This document shows, in pieces, positions 1 through 10,055 of a stretch of 64,000 nucleotides of DNA (position 1 is the stretch's first letter; each line of letters opens with the position of its first letter). The position numbers and the translations under genes are program-made. The stretch is from NCBI RefSeq assembly GCF_029227915.1, contig NC_079888.1:620001-684000 (forward strand), in the 5' to 3' direction. The notes beneath the pieces were generated by a model that searched no databases, was not told the DNA's origin, and was given only the letters and a program-made list of their open reading frames with translations. Source of the DNA: Hydractinia symbiolongicarpus. Its lineage: Eukaryota; Cnidaria; Hydrozoa; Anthoathecata; Hydractiniidae.

Positions 1-104
1 TCCAATTAAGTCCCACAGTCAATCGTTTCACTTTTAAAAGCGAAGCAACTTAGTAATATCGGTAAAAATCGCTAAATACATGTTGGTTCCAATATGTGAA
101 GCAA

Positions 105-122
105 CCGTTGTAAGTCAAACGG
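105..122. other. Inverted repeat CCGTT-N8-AACGG
   Basis: Perfect 5-bp arms at 105-109 and 118-122 with an 8-bp loop, present in nearly every monomer ('ccgttgtaactcaaacgg'). It sits next to many of the HOR switch points noted below. Confidence 0.75.
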
Positions 123-145
123 ATTGACACCGTTAGAAAGTCAAT
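123..145. other. Inverted repeat ATTGAC-N11-GTCAAT
   Basis: Perfect 6-bp arms at 123-128 and 140-145 around the third YAACGG site. It is kept in monomers with 'gttagaaagtcaatg' and broken in those with 'gttaaaaagacaatg', so the dyad is a class-dependent feature. Confidence 0.7.
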
Positions 146-152
146 GAAAGGT

Positions 153-165
153 AGTTTTTAAAACT
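153..165. other. AT-rich palindrome AGTTTT-T-AAAACT
   Basis: A 13-base palindrome with one central base in monomer 1, found where monomers read 'gtagtttttaaaactg'. The common alternative 'gtagtttttgaaactg' interrupts it with a G. Confidence 0.65.
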
Positions 166-698
166 GTCTCTATTTCTTCAGCGTGAACTAACGGATAGGA
201 TTGGTCCCACAGTAAAAAATGACTTATTTATCGAAATTTTTAAATAAAGCGCTACCACAGGGTCCAGTTTAATCGCTGAGATCCGGCAATCATGTCAAGT
301 TAAAAAGAATGTTATTTCTTGGAGTTCATTTGGCTCATTTATCATATTTATAAGGTCACAGTCCAGAAACAGTTCAATTAATTCCCACAGTCAATCGTTT
401 CACTTTTAAAAGCGATACAACTTAGTTATATCAGAACAAAATCATTAAATACATGTTGGTACGAATATGTGACGCAACCGTTGTAACTCAAACGGATTGC
501 CACCCTTAAAAAGACAATGAAATGTAGTTTTCGAAACTGTCTCTATTTCTTCAGCCTGAACTAACGGCTATGATTGGTCCCACAGTAAAAAATGACTTAT
601 TAATCTTAATTTTTAAATGAAGCACTACCACACCGGCCAGTGCAATCGCTGAGTTTCATTAATCCTGTCAGATTAAGAAGAATGTCATTCCTTGGAGT

Positions 699-706
699 CC
701 AATTGG
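699..706. other. CCAATTGG palindrome
   Basis: An eight-base palindrome in monomers that read 'ggagtccaattggctc', here in monomer 2. It contains CCAAT in both orientations, the known NF-Y core. Other monomers have 'ttcaattggc' or 'tccacttggc', which break it. Role unknown. Confidence 0.4.
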
Positions 707-775
707 CTCATTTATCACATTTATCAGGTCACAGTCCAGAATCAGTTGAACTAAGTTCCACAGTTAATCGGTTCA

Positions 776-781
776 CCGTTA
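776..781 (-). promoter_or_regulatory. Extra YAACGG site in 'ggttcaccgtta' monomers
   Basis: Monomers with the 'ggttcaccgttaaaag' 5' form carry a further CCGTTA (minus-strand TAACGG) at about +31; monomer 3 shows it at 776-781. Monomers with 'gtttcacttttaaaag' lack it. The number of exact hexamers per monomer therefore varies from about two to four. Confidence 0.35.
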
Positions 782-2235
782 AAAGTGATACAACTTAGTA
801 ATATCGGAACAAAATCACTAAATACATGTTGGTACGAATATGTGACGCAACCGTTGTAACTCAAACGGATTGCCACCCTTAAAAAGACAATGAAATGTAG
901 TTTTTGAGACTGTCTCTGTTTCTTCAGCGTGAACTAACAGATAGGATTGGTCTCATAGTAAAAAATGACTTATTTATCGAAATTTTTAAATGAAGCGCTA
1001 CCACAGGGTCCAGTGTAATCCCTGAGTTCCGGCAATCATGTCAAATTAAGAAGATTGTCATTCCTTGGACTCCGATTGGCTCATTTATCACATTTATAAG
1101 ATCACAGTCCAAAATCAGTCCAATTAAGTCCCACAGTCAATCGTTTCACTTTTAAAAGCGAAACAACTTAGTAATATCGGTAAAAATCGCTAAATACATG
1201 TTGGTTCCAATATGTGAAGCAACCGTTGTAAGTCAAACGGATTGACACCGTTAGAAAGTCAATGAAAGGTAGTTTTAAAAACTGTCTCTATTTTTTCAGC
1301 GTGAACTAACGGATAGGATTGGTCCCACAGTAAAAAATGACTTATTTATCGAAATTTTTAAATAAAGCGCTACCACAGGGTCCAGTGTAATCGCTGAGAT
1401 CCGGCAATCATGTCAAGTTAAAAAGAATGTTATTTCTTGGAGTTCATTTGGCTCATTTATCACATTTATAAGGTCACAGTCCAGAAACAGTTCAATTAAT
1501 TCCCACAGTCAATCGTTTCACTTTTAAAAGCGATACAACTTAGTTATATCAGAACAAAATCACTAAATACATGTTGGTACGAATATGTGAGGCAACCGTT
1601 GTAACTCAAACGGATTGCCACCCTTAAAAAGACAATGAAATGTAGTTTTCGAAACTGTCTCTATTTCTTCAGCCTGAACTAACGGCTATGATTGGTCCCA
1701 CAGTAAAAAATGACTTATTAATCTTAATTTTTAAATGAAGCACTACCACACCGGCCAGTGCAATCGCTGAGTTTCATTAATCCTGTCAGATTAAGAAGAA
1801 TGTCATTCCTTGGAGTCCAATTGGCTCATTTATCACATTTATCAGGTCACAGTCCAGAATCAGTTGAAATAAGTCCCACAGTTAATCGGTTCACCGTTAA
1901 AAGCGATACAACTTAGTAATATCGGAAAAAAATCACTAAATACATGTTGGTACGAATATGTGACGCAACCGTTGTAACTCAAACGGATTGCCACCCTTAA
2001 AAAGACAATGAAATGTAGTTTTTGAAACTGTCTCTGTTTCTTCAGCGTGAATAACGGCTATGATGGATCCCACAGTAAAAAATGAATTATTAATCTTAAT
2101 TTTTAAATGAAGCACTAGCACACCGCCCAGTGTAATCGCTGAGATTCATTAATCCTGTCAGATTAAGAAGAATGTCATTCCTTGGAGTCCAATTGGCTCA
2201 TTTATCACATTTATCAGGTCACAGTCCAGTATCAG

Positions 2236-2981
2236 ATGAACTAAGACCCACAGTTAATCGGTTCACCGTTAAAAGCGATACAACTTAGTAATATCGGAAC
2301 AAAATCACTAAATACATGTTGGTACGAATATGTGACGCAACCGTTGCAACTCAAACGGATTGACACCGTTAAAAATACAATGAAAGGTAGTTTTTGAATC
2401 TGTCTCTATTTCTTCAGCGTGAACTAACGGATAGGATTGGTCCCACAGTAAAAAATGACTTATTTATCGAAATTTTTAAATGAAGCGCTACCACAGGGGC
2501 CAGTGTAATCCCTGAGTTCCGGCTATCATGTCAAATTAAGAAGATTGTCATTCCTTGGAGTCCAATTGGCTCATTTATCACATTTATCAGGTCACAGTCC
2601 AGAATCAGTTGAACTAAGTCCGACAGTTAATCGGTTCACCGTTAAAAGCGATACAACTTAGTAATATCGGAACAAAATCACTAAATACATGTTGGTACGA
2701 ATATGTGACGCAACCGTTGCAACTCAAACGGATTGACACCGTTAAAAAGACAATGAAAGGTAGTTTTTGAATCTGTCTCTATTTCTTCAGCGTGAACTAA
2801 CGGATAGGATTGGTCCCACAGTAAAAAATGACTTATTTATCGAAATTTTTAAATGAAGCGCTACCACAGGGTCCAGTGTAATCGCTGAGTTCCGGCAATC
2901 ATGTCGAGTTAAAAAGAATGTTATTTCTTGGAATTCAATTGGCTCATTTATCAAATTTATAAGGTCACAGTCCAGAAACAG
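2236..2981. repeat. Satellite monomers M7-M8
   Basis: Two monomers starting at 2236 and 2609, classes A' and A. Both carry a 5' half of the 'ggttcaccgttaaaag' kind and share 'ccgttgcaactcaaacgg'. Their 3' ends differ: M7 ends in the 'aagaagattgtcattcc' form and M8 in the 'cgagttaaaaagaatgttatt' form. No other element is visible. Confidence 0.9.
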
Positions 2982-4465
2982 TTCAATTTATTCCCACAGT
3001 CAATCGTTTCACTTTTAAAAGCGATACAACTTAGTAAGATCGGAACAAATCGCTAAATACATGTTGGTACGAATACGTGACGCAATCGTTGTAACTCAAA
3101 CGGATTGACACTGTTAGAAAGTCAATGAAAAGTAGTTTTTGAAACTGTCTCGGTTTTTTCAGCGCGAACTAACGGCTAGGATTGGTCCCACAGTAAAAAA
3201 TGACTTATTTATCTAAATTTTTAAATGAAGCGCTACCACAGGTCCAGTGTAATCGTTGAGTTCCGGCAATCATGGCAAGTTAAAAAGAATGTTATTTCTT
3301 GGAGTCCAATTGGCTCATTTATCACATTTATAAGGTCACAGTCCAGAATCAGTTCAATTATGTCCCACAGTCAATTGTTTCACTTTTAAAAGCGATACAA
3401 CTTAGTAAGATCGGGAAAAATCGCTAAATACACGTTGGTACGAATATGTGAAGCAACCGTTGTAACTCAAACGGATTGACACCGTTAGAAAGTCAATGAA
3501 ATGTAGTTTTTGAAACTGTCTCTACTTCTTCCGCGAAGTAACGGCTGGGATTAGTCCCACAGCAAAAAATTACTTATTTATCTTAATTTTTAAATAAAGC
3601 GCTCCCACAGCGCCCAGTGTAATCGCTGAGTTCCGGCAATCATGTCGAGTTAAGAAGAATGTTATTTCTTGGAATTCAATTGGCTCATTTATCAAATTTA
3701 TAAGATCACAGTCCAGAAACAGTTCAATTAATTCCCACAGTCAATCGTTTCACTTTTAAAAGCGATACAACTTAGTAAGATCGGAACAAATCGCTAAATA
3801 CATGTTGGTACGAATACGTGACGCAGTCGTTGTAACTCAAACGGATTGACACTGTTAGAAAGTCAATGAAAAGTAGTTTTTGAAACTGTCTCGGTTTTTT
3901 CAGCGCGAACTAACGGCTAGGATTGGTCCCACAGTAAAAAATGACTTATTTATCTAAATTTTTAAATGAAGCGCTACCACAGGGTCCAGTGTAATCGTTG
4001 AGTTCCGGCAATCATGGCGAGTTAAAAAGAATGTTATTTCTTGGAGTCCAATTGGCTCATTTATCACATTTATAGGGTCACAGTCCAGAATCAGTTCAAT
4101 ATGTCCCACAGTCAATTGTTTCACTTTTAAAAGCGATACAACTTAGTAAGATCGGGAAAAATCGCTAAATACACGTTGGTACGAATATGTGAAGCAACCG
4201 TTGTAACTCAAACGGATTGACACCGTTAGAAAGTCAATGAAATGTAGTTTTTGAAACTGTCTCTACTTCTTCAGCGCGAACTAACGGCTAGGATTGGTCC
4301 CACAGTAAAAAATGACTTATTTATCTTAATTTTTAAATAAAGCGCTCCCACAGCGCCCAGTGTAATCGCTGAGTTCCGGCAATCATGTCGAGTTAAAAAG
4401 AATGTTATTTCTTGGATTCCAATTGGCTCATTTATCACATTTATAAGATCACAGCCCAGAATCAG
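2982..4465. repeat. Dimer duplication (M9-M10 / M11-M12)
   Basis: Copy 1 is 2982-3722 (starts 2982, 3353) and copy 2 is 3723-4465 (starts 3723, 4095), about 742 bp apart. The first members share 'gaatacgtgacgca' and 'gtctcggttttttcagcgcg'. The second members share the otherwise unseen 'tacacgttggtacg' in place of 'tacatgttgg', and both have D-class 3' halves ('gctcccacagcgc'). Differences are few, so this is a local unequal-crossover product. M10 has a private deviation: its landmark reads 'cttccgcgaagtaacggctgg' where the normal form is 'cttcagcgcgaactaacgg'. Confidence 0.88.
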
Positions 4466-7445
4466 TTCAATTAAGTCCCACAGTCAATCGTTTTACCTTT
4501 AAAAGCGATACAACTTAGTAATATCGGAAAAAAACGCTAAATACATGTTGGTACGAATATATGAAGCAACCGTTGTAACTCAAACGAATTGACACCGTTA
4601 GAAAGTCAATGAAAGGAAGTTTTTGAGACTGTCTCTATTTCTTCAGCGTGAACTAACGGATTTGATTGGTCCCACAGTAAAAAATGACTTATTTATCCAA
4701 ATTTTTAAATGAAGCGCTACCACAGGGTCCAGTATAATCGTTGAGTTCCGGCAATCATGCCGAGTTAAAAAGAATGTTATTTCTTGGAGTTCATTTGGTT
4801 CATTTATCACATTGATAAGGTCACAGTCCAGAAACAGTTCAATTAATTCCCACAGTTAATCGTTTCACTTTTAAAAGCGATACAACTTAGTTATATCAGA
4901 ACAAAATCACTAAATACATGTTGGTACGACTATGTGACGCAACCGTTGTAACTCAAACGGATTGCCACCCTTAAAAAGACAATGAAATGTAGTTTTCGAA
5001 ACTGTCTCTATTTCTTCAGCCTGAACTAACGGCTATGATTGGTCCCACAGTAAAAAATGACTTATTAATCTTAATTTTTAAATGAAGCACTACCACACCG
5101 GCCAGTGCAATCGCTGAGTTTCATTAATCCTGTCAGATTAAGAAGAATGTCATTCCTTGGATTCCAATTGGCTCATTTATCACATTTATCAGGTCACAGT
5201 CCAGAATTAGTTGAACTAAGTCCCACAGTTAATCGGTTCACCGTTAAAAGCGATACAACTTAGTAATATCGGAACAAAATCACTAAATACATGTTGGTAC
5301 GAATATGTGACGCAACCGTTGTAACTCAAACGGATTGCCACCCTTAAAAAGACAATGAAATGTAGTTTTTGAAACTGTCTCTATTTCTTCAGCGTGAACT
5401 AACGGCTATGATGGATCCCACAGTAAAAAATGACTTATTAATCTTAATTTTTAAATGAAGCACTACCACACCGCCCAGTGTAATCGCTGAGTTTCATTAA
5501 TCCTGTCAGATTAAGAAGAATGTCATTCCTTGGAGTCCAATTGGCTCATTTATCACATTTATCAGGTCACAGTGCAGAATCAGTTCAATTAAGTCCCACA
5601 GTCAGTCGTTTAACTTTTAAAAGCAATACAACTTAGTAATAGCCGAAGAAAATCACTAAATACATATTGGTACGAATATGTGACGCAACCGTTGTAACTC
5701 AAACGGATTGACACCGTTAGAAGGTCAATGAAATGTAGTTTTTGAAACTGTCTCCATTTCTTCAGCGCGAACTAACGGATAGGATTGGTCCCACAGTAAA
5801 AAATAACTTATTTATCGAAATTTTTAAATGAAGCGCTACCACAGGGTCCAGTGTAATCGCTGAGTTCCGGCAATTATGTCGAGTTAAAAAGAATGTTATT
5901 TCTTGGAGTTCAATTGGCTCATTTATCACATTTATCAGGTCACAGTCCAGAATCATTTCAACTAAGTCCCACAGTCAATCGGTTCAGCGTTAAAAGCGAT
6001 ACAACTTAGTAATATCGGAACAAAATCACTAAATACATGTTGGTACGAATATGTGACGCAACCGTTGTAACTGAAACGGATTGACACCGTTAAAAAGACA
6101 ATGAAATGTAGTTTTTGAAACTGTCTCTATTTCTTCAGCGTGAACTAACGGCTAGGATTGGTCCCACAGTAAAAAATGACATATTTATCGAAATTTTTAA
6201 ATGAAACGCTACCACAGGGTCCAGGGTAATCGCTGAGTTCCGGCAATCATGTCAAATTAAGATGATTGTCATTCCTTGGAGTCCAATTGGCTCATTTATC
6301 ACATTTACAAGATCACAGTCCAAAATCAGTCCAATTAAGTCCCACAGTCAATCGTTTCACTTTTAAAAGCGATACAACTTAGTAATATTGGAAAAAATCG
6401 CTAAATACATGTTGGTTTGAATATGTGAAGCAACCGTTGTAAGTCAAACGGATTAGCACCGTTAGAAAATCATTGAAAGGTAGTTTTTAAAACTGTCTCT
6501 ATTTCTTCAGCGTGAACTAATGGATAGGATTGGTCCCACAGTAAAAAATGACTTATTTATCGAAATTTTTAAATAAAGTGCTACCACAGGGTCCAGTGTA
6601 ATCGCTGAGTTCCGGCAATCATGTCAAGTTAAAAAGAATGTTATTTCTTGGAGTTCAATTGGCTCATTTATCACATTTATAAGATCACAGTCCAAAATCT
6701 ATCCAATTAAGTCCCACAGTCAATCGTTTCACTTTTAAAAGCGATACAACTTAGTAATATCGGAAAAAATCGCTAAATACATGTTGGTTCAAATATGTAA
6801 AGCAACCGTTGTAAGTCAAACGGATTAACACCGTTAGAAAGTCAATGAAAGGTAGTTTTTAAAACTGTCTCTATTTCTTCAGCGTGAACTAACGGCTAGG
6901 ATTGGTCCCACAGTAAAAAATGACTTATTTATCGAAATGTTTAAATAAAGCGCTACCACAGGTTCCAGTGTAATCGCTGAGTTCTGGCAATCATGTCAAG
7001 TTAAAAAGAATGTTATTTCTTTGAGTTCAATTGGCTCATTTATCACATTTATAAGGTCACAGTCCAGAAACAGTTCAATTAATTCCACAGTCAATCGTTT
7101 CAATTTTAAAAGCGATACAACATAGTTATATGGGAACAAAATCATCAAATACATGTTGGTACGAATAGGTGACGCAACTGTTGTAACTCAAACGGATTGC
7201 CAGCCTTAAAATGACAATGAAATGTAGTTTTTGAAACTGTCTCTATTTCTTCAGCGTGAATTAACGGCTATGATTGGTCCCACAGTAAAAAATGACTTAT
7301 TAATCTTAATTTTTAAATGAAGCACTAACACACCGCCCAGTGTAATCGCTGAGTTTCATTAATCCTGTCAAATTAAGAAGAATGTCATTCCTTGGAGTTC
7401 AATTGGCTCATTTATCACATTTATCATGTCACAGTCCAGAATCAG
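4466..7445. repeat. Mixed A/B satellite monomers M13-M20
   Basis: Starts at 4466, 4838, 5211, 5584, 5957, 6330, 6702, 7074; classes A, B, B, A, A', A, A, B. M14 (4838) and M15 (5211) resemble M5 and M6 from the left end, so the trimer-type block reappears here. M18 and M19 are close neighbours of one another (both 'ggatt.acaccgttag' with 'gtagtttttaaaac'), a likely single-monomer duplication. M16 ends in 'aatcat' instead of 'aatcag', a variant that becomes common in the next block. No gene or insertion. Confidence 0.9.
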
Positions 7446-10055
7446 TTGAACTAAGTCCCACAGTTAATCGGTTCACCGTTAAAAGCGATACAACTTAGTA
7501 ATATCGGAACAAAATCACTAAATACATGTTGGTACGAATATGTGACTCAACCGTTGTAACTGAAACGGATTGACACGGTTAATAAGACAATGAAATGTAG
7601 TTTTTGAAACTGTCCCTATTTCTTCAGCGTAAACTAACGGATAAGATTGGTCCCACAGTAAAAAATGACTTATTTATCAAAATTTTTAAATGAAGCGCTA
7701 CCACAGGGTCCAGTGTAATCGCTGAGTTCCGGCAATTATGTCGAGTTAAAAAGAATGTTATTTCTTGGAGTTCAATTGGCTCATTTATCACATTTATCAG
7801 GTCACAGTCCAGAATCATTTCAATTAAGTCCCACAGTCAATCGTTTCACTTTTAAAAGCGATACAACTTAGTAATATCGGAAAAAATCGCTAAATACATG
7901 TTGGTTCGAATATGTGAAGCAACCGTTGTAAGTCAAACGGATTGACACCGCTAGAAAGTCAATGAAAGGTAGTTTTTTAAAACTGTCTCTATTTCTTCAG
8001 CATGAACTAACGGATAGGATTGGTCCCACAGTAAAAAATGACTTATTTATCGAAATTTTTAAATAAAGCGCTACCACAGGGTCCAGTGTAATCGCTGAGT
8101 TCCGGCAATCATGTCAAATTAAAAAGAATGTTATTTCTTGGAGTTCAATTGGCTCATTTATCACATTTATAAGGTCACAGTCCAGAAACAGTTCAATTAA
8201 TTCCACAGTCAATCGTTTCACTTTTAAAAGCGATACAACTTAGTTATATCGGAACAAAATCATTAAATACATGTTGGTACGAATATGTGACACAACCGTT
8301 GCAACTCAAACAGATTGCCACCGTTAAAAAGACAATGAAATGTAGTTTTTGAAACTGTCTCTATTTCTTCAGCGTGAACTAACGGCTAGGATTGGTCTCA
8401 CAGTACAAAATGACTTATTAATCTTAATTTTTAAATGAAGCACTATCACACCGCCCAGTGTAATCGCTGAGTTTCATTAATCCTGTCAAATTAAGAAGAA
8501 TGTCATTCCTTGGAGTCCAATTGGCTCATTTATCACATTTATCAGGTCACAGTCCAGAATCAGTTGAACTAAGTCCCACAGTTAATCGGTTCACCGTTAA
8601 AAGCGATACAACTTAGTAAAATCGGAACAAAATCACTAAATACATGTTGGTACGAATATGTGACGCAACCGTTGTAACTCAAACGGATTGACACCGTTAA
8701 AAAGACAATGAAATGTAGTTTTTGAAACTGTCTCTATTTCTTCAGCGTGAACTAACGGCTAGGATTGGTCCCACAGTAAAAAATGACTTATTTATCTTAA
8801 TTTTTAAATAAAGCGCTACCACACCGCCCAGTGTAATCGCTGAGTCCCAGCAATCATGTCAAATTAAGAAGAATGGCATTCCTTGGAGTCCACTTGGCTC
8901 ATTTATCACATTTATCAGGTTACAGTCCAGAATCAGTTCAACTAAGTCCCAGAGTCAATCGGTTCACCGTTAAAAGCGATACAACTTAGTAATATCGGAA
9001 CAAAGTCACAAAATACATGTTGGTACGAATATGTGACGCAACCGTTGTAACTCAAACGGATTGACACCGTTAAAAAGACAATGAAATGTAATTTTTGAAA
9101 CTGTCTCTATTTCTTCAGCGTGAACTAACGGATAGGATTGGTCCCATAGTAAAAAATTACTTAATTATCGAAATTTTTAAATGAAGCGCTACCACAGGGT
9201 CCAGTGTAATCGCTGAGTTCCGGCAATCATGTCGAGTTAAAAAGAATGTTATTTCTTGGAGTTCAATTGGCTCATTTATCACATTTATAAGATAACAGTC
9301 CAAAATCAGTCCAATTAAGTCCCACAGTCAATCGTTTCACTTTTAAAAGCGATACAACTTAGTAATATCGGAACAAAATCACTAAATACATGTTGGTTCG
9401 AATATGTGAAGCAACCGTTGTAACTCAAACAAATTGCCACCGTTAAAAAGACAATGAAATGTAGTTTTTAAAACTGTCTCTATTTCTTCAGCGTGAATTA
9501 ACGGCTAGGATTGGTCCCAGAGTAAAAAATGACTTATTCATCTTAATTTTTAAATAAAGCGCTACCACACCGCCCAGTGTAATCGCTGAGTCCCAGCAAT
9601 CATGTCAAATTAAGAAGAATGTCATTCCTTGGAGTCCACTTGGCTCATTTATCACATTTATCAGGTTACAGTCCAGAATCAGTTCAACTTAGTCCCACAG
9701 TCAATCGGTTCACCGTTAAAAGCGATACAACTTAGTAATATCGGAACAAAGTCACAAAATACATGTTAGTACGAATATGTGACGCAACCGTTGTAACTCA
9801 AACGGATTGGCACCGTTAAAAAGACAATGAAATGTAGTTTTTGAAACTGTCTCTATTTCTTCAGCGTGAACTAACGGATAGGATTGGTCCCATAGTAAAA
9901 AATTACTTATTTATCGAAATTTTTAAATGAAGCGCTACCACAGGGTCCAGTGTAATCGCTGAGTTCCGGCAATCATGTCGAGTTAAAACGAATGTTATTT
10001 CTTGGAGTTCAATTGGCTCATTTATCACATTTATAAGATCACAGTCCAAAATCAG
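7446..10055. repeat. 7-mer HOR unit 1
   Basis: Seven monomers (starts 7446, 7819, 8192, 8564, 8937, 9310, 9683), class order A A B C A C A, total 2,610 bp. Diagnostic marks: M21 has 'gacacggttaataagac', M22 'catgaactaacgg' and 'ttggttcgaatatg', M23 'ttaattccacag' plus 'caaacagattgcc', M27 'tacatgttagtacg'. The same order and marks return in the next unit, which defines the HOR. Confidence 0.9.
7903..7910 (+). other. GGTTCGAA, partial pol III B-box resemblance
   Basis: The sequence 'ggttcgaatat' matches nine of eleven positions of the B-box consensus GGTTCGANTCC. It occurs in a subset of A and C monomers (for example those starting 7819, 9310, 10429, 13038, 22347 minus one unit, 27169). I could not find a convincing A box upstream, so a pol III promoter is not claimed. 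Confidence 0.15.

Larger units (their letters stand above)
104..194. promoter_or_regulatory. YAACGG motif cluster (representative, monomer 1)
   Basis: Three exact YAACGG hexamers lie at 105-110 (CCGTTG, minus-strand CAACGG), 130-135 (CCGTTA, minus-strand TAACGG) and 189-194 (TAACGG), plus an AACGG core at 118-122. YAACGG/YAACTG is the known core recognised by MYB-family DNA-binding domains. The cluster recurs at the same monomer positions through most of the array, with losses (for example 'cacccttaaaaag' at the third site, 'aaacagatt' at the second). Binding in vivo is an inference; conservation could also be simple homogenisation. Confidence 0.4.
1..2235. repeat. Trimer-like HOR (M1-M6)
   Basis: Monomers start at 1, 373, 746, 1119, 1491 and 1864; their 3' classes are A, B, A', A, B, B. 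M4 repeats M1 almost exactly, including the unusual 'atcggtaaaaatcg' and 'ttggttccaatatg', and M5 repeats M2, so 1-745 and 1119-1863 are copies 1,118 bp apart. The third member differs. M3 looks like a fusion of an M6-type 5' half with an M7-type 3' half (M7 at 2236 is A'), so one copy has lost about one monomer. The array clearly extends to the left of the window. Confidence 0.85.

Noticed and set aside
291-325. Heat-shock element in 'agaatgttatttcttgg'
   Set aside because: The GAA and TTC parts are too far apart and the middle pentamer does not fit nGAAn or nTTCn.
1-372. Phased A-tracts giving intrinsic curvature
   Set aside because: A/T runs at about 35, 66, 147, 216, 237 and 304 are not spaced at a consistent multiple of the helical turn; only the 216/237 pair is.
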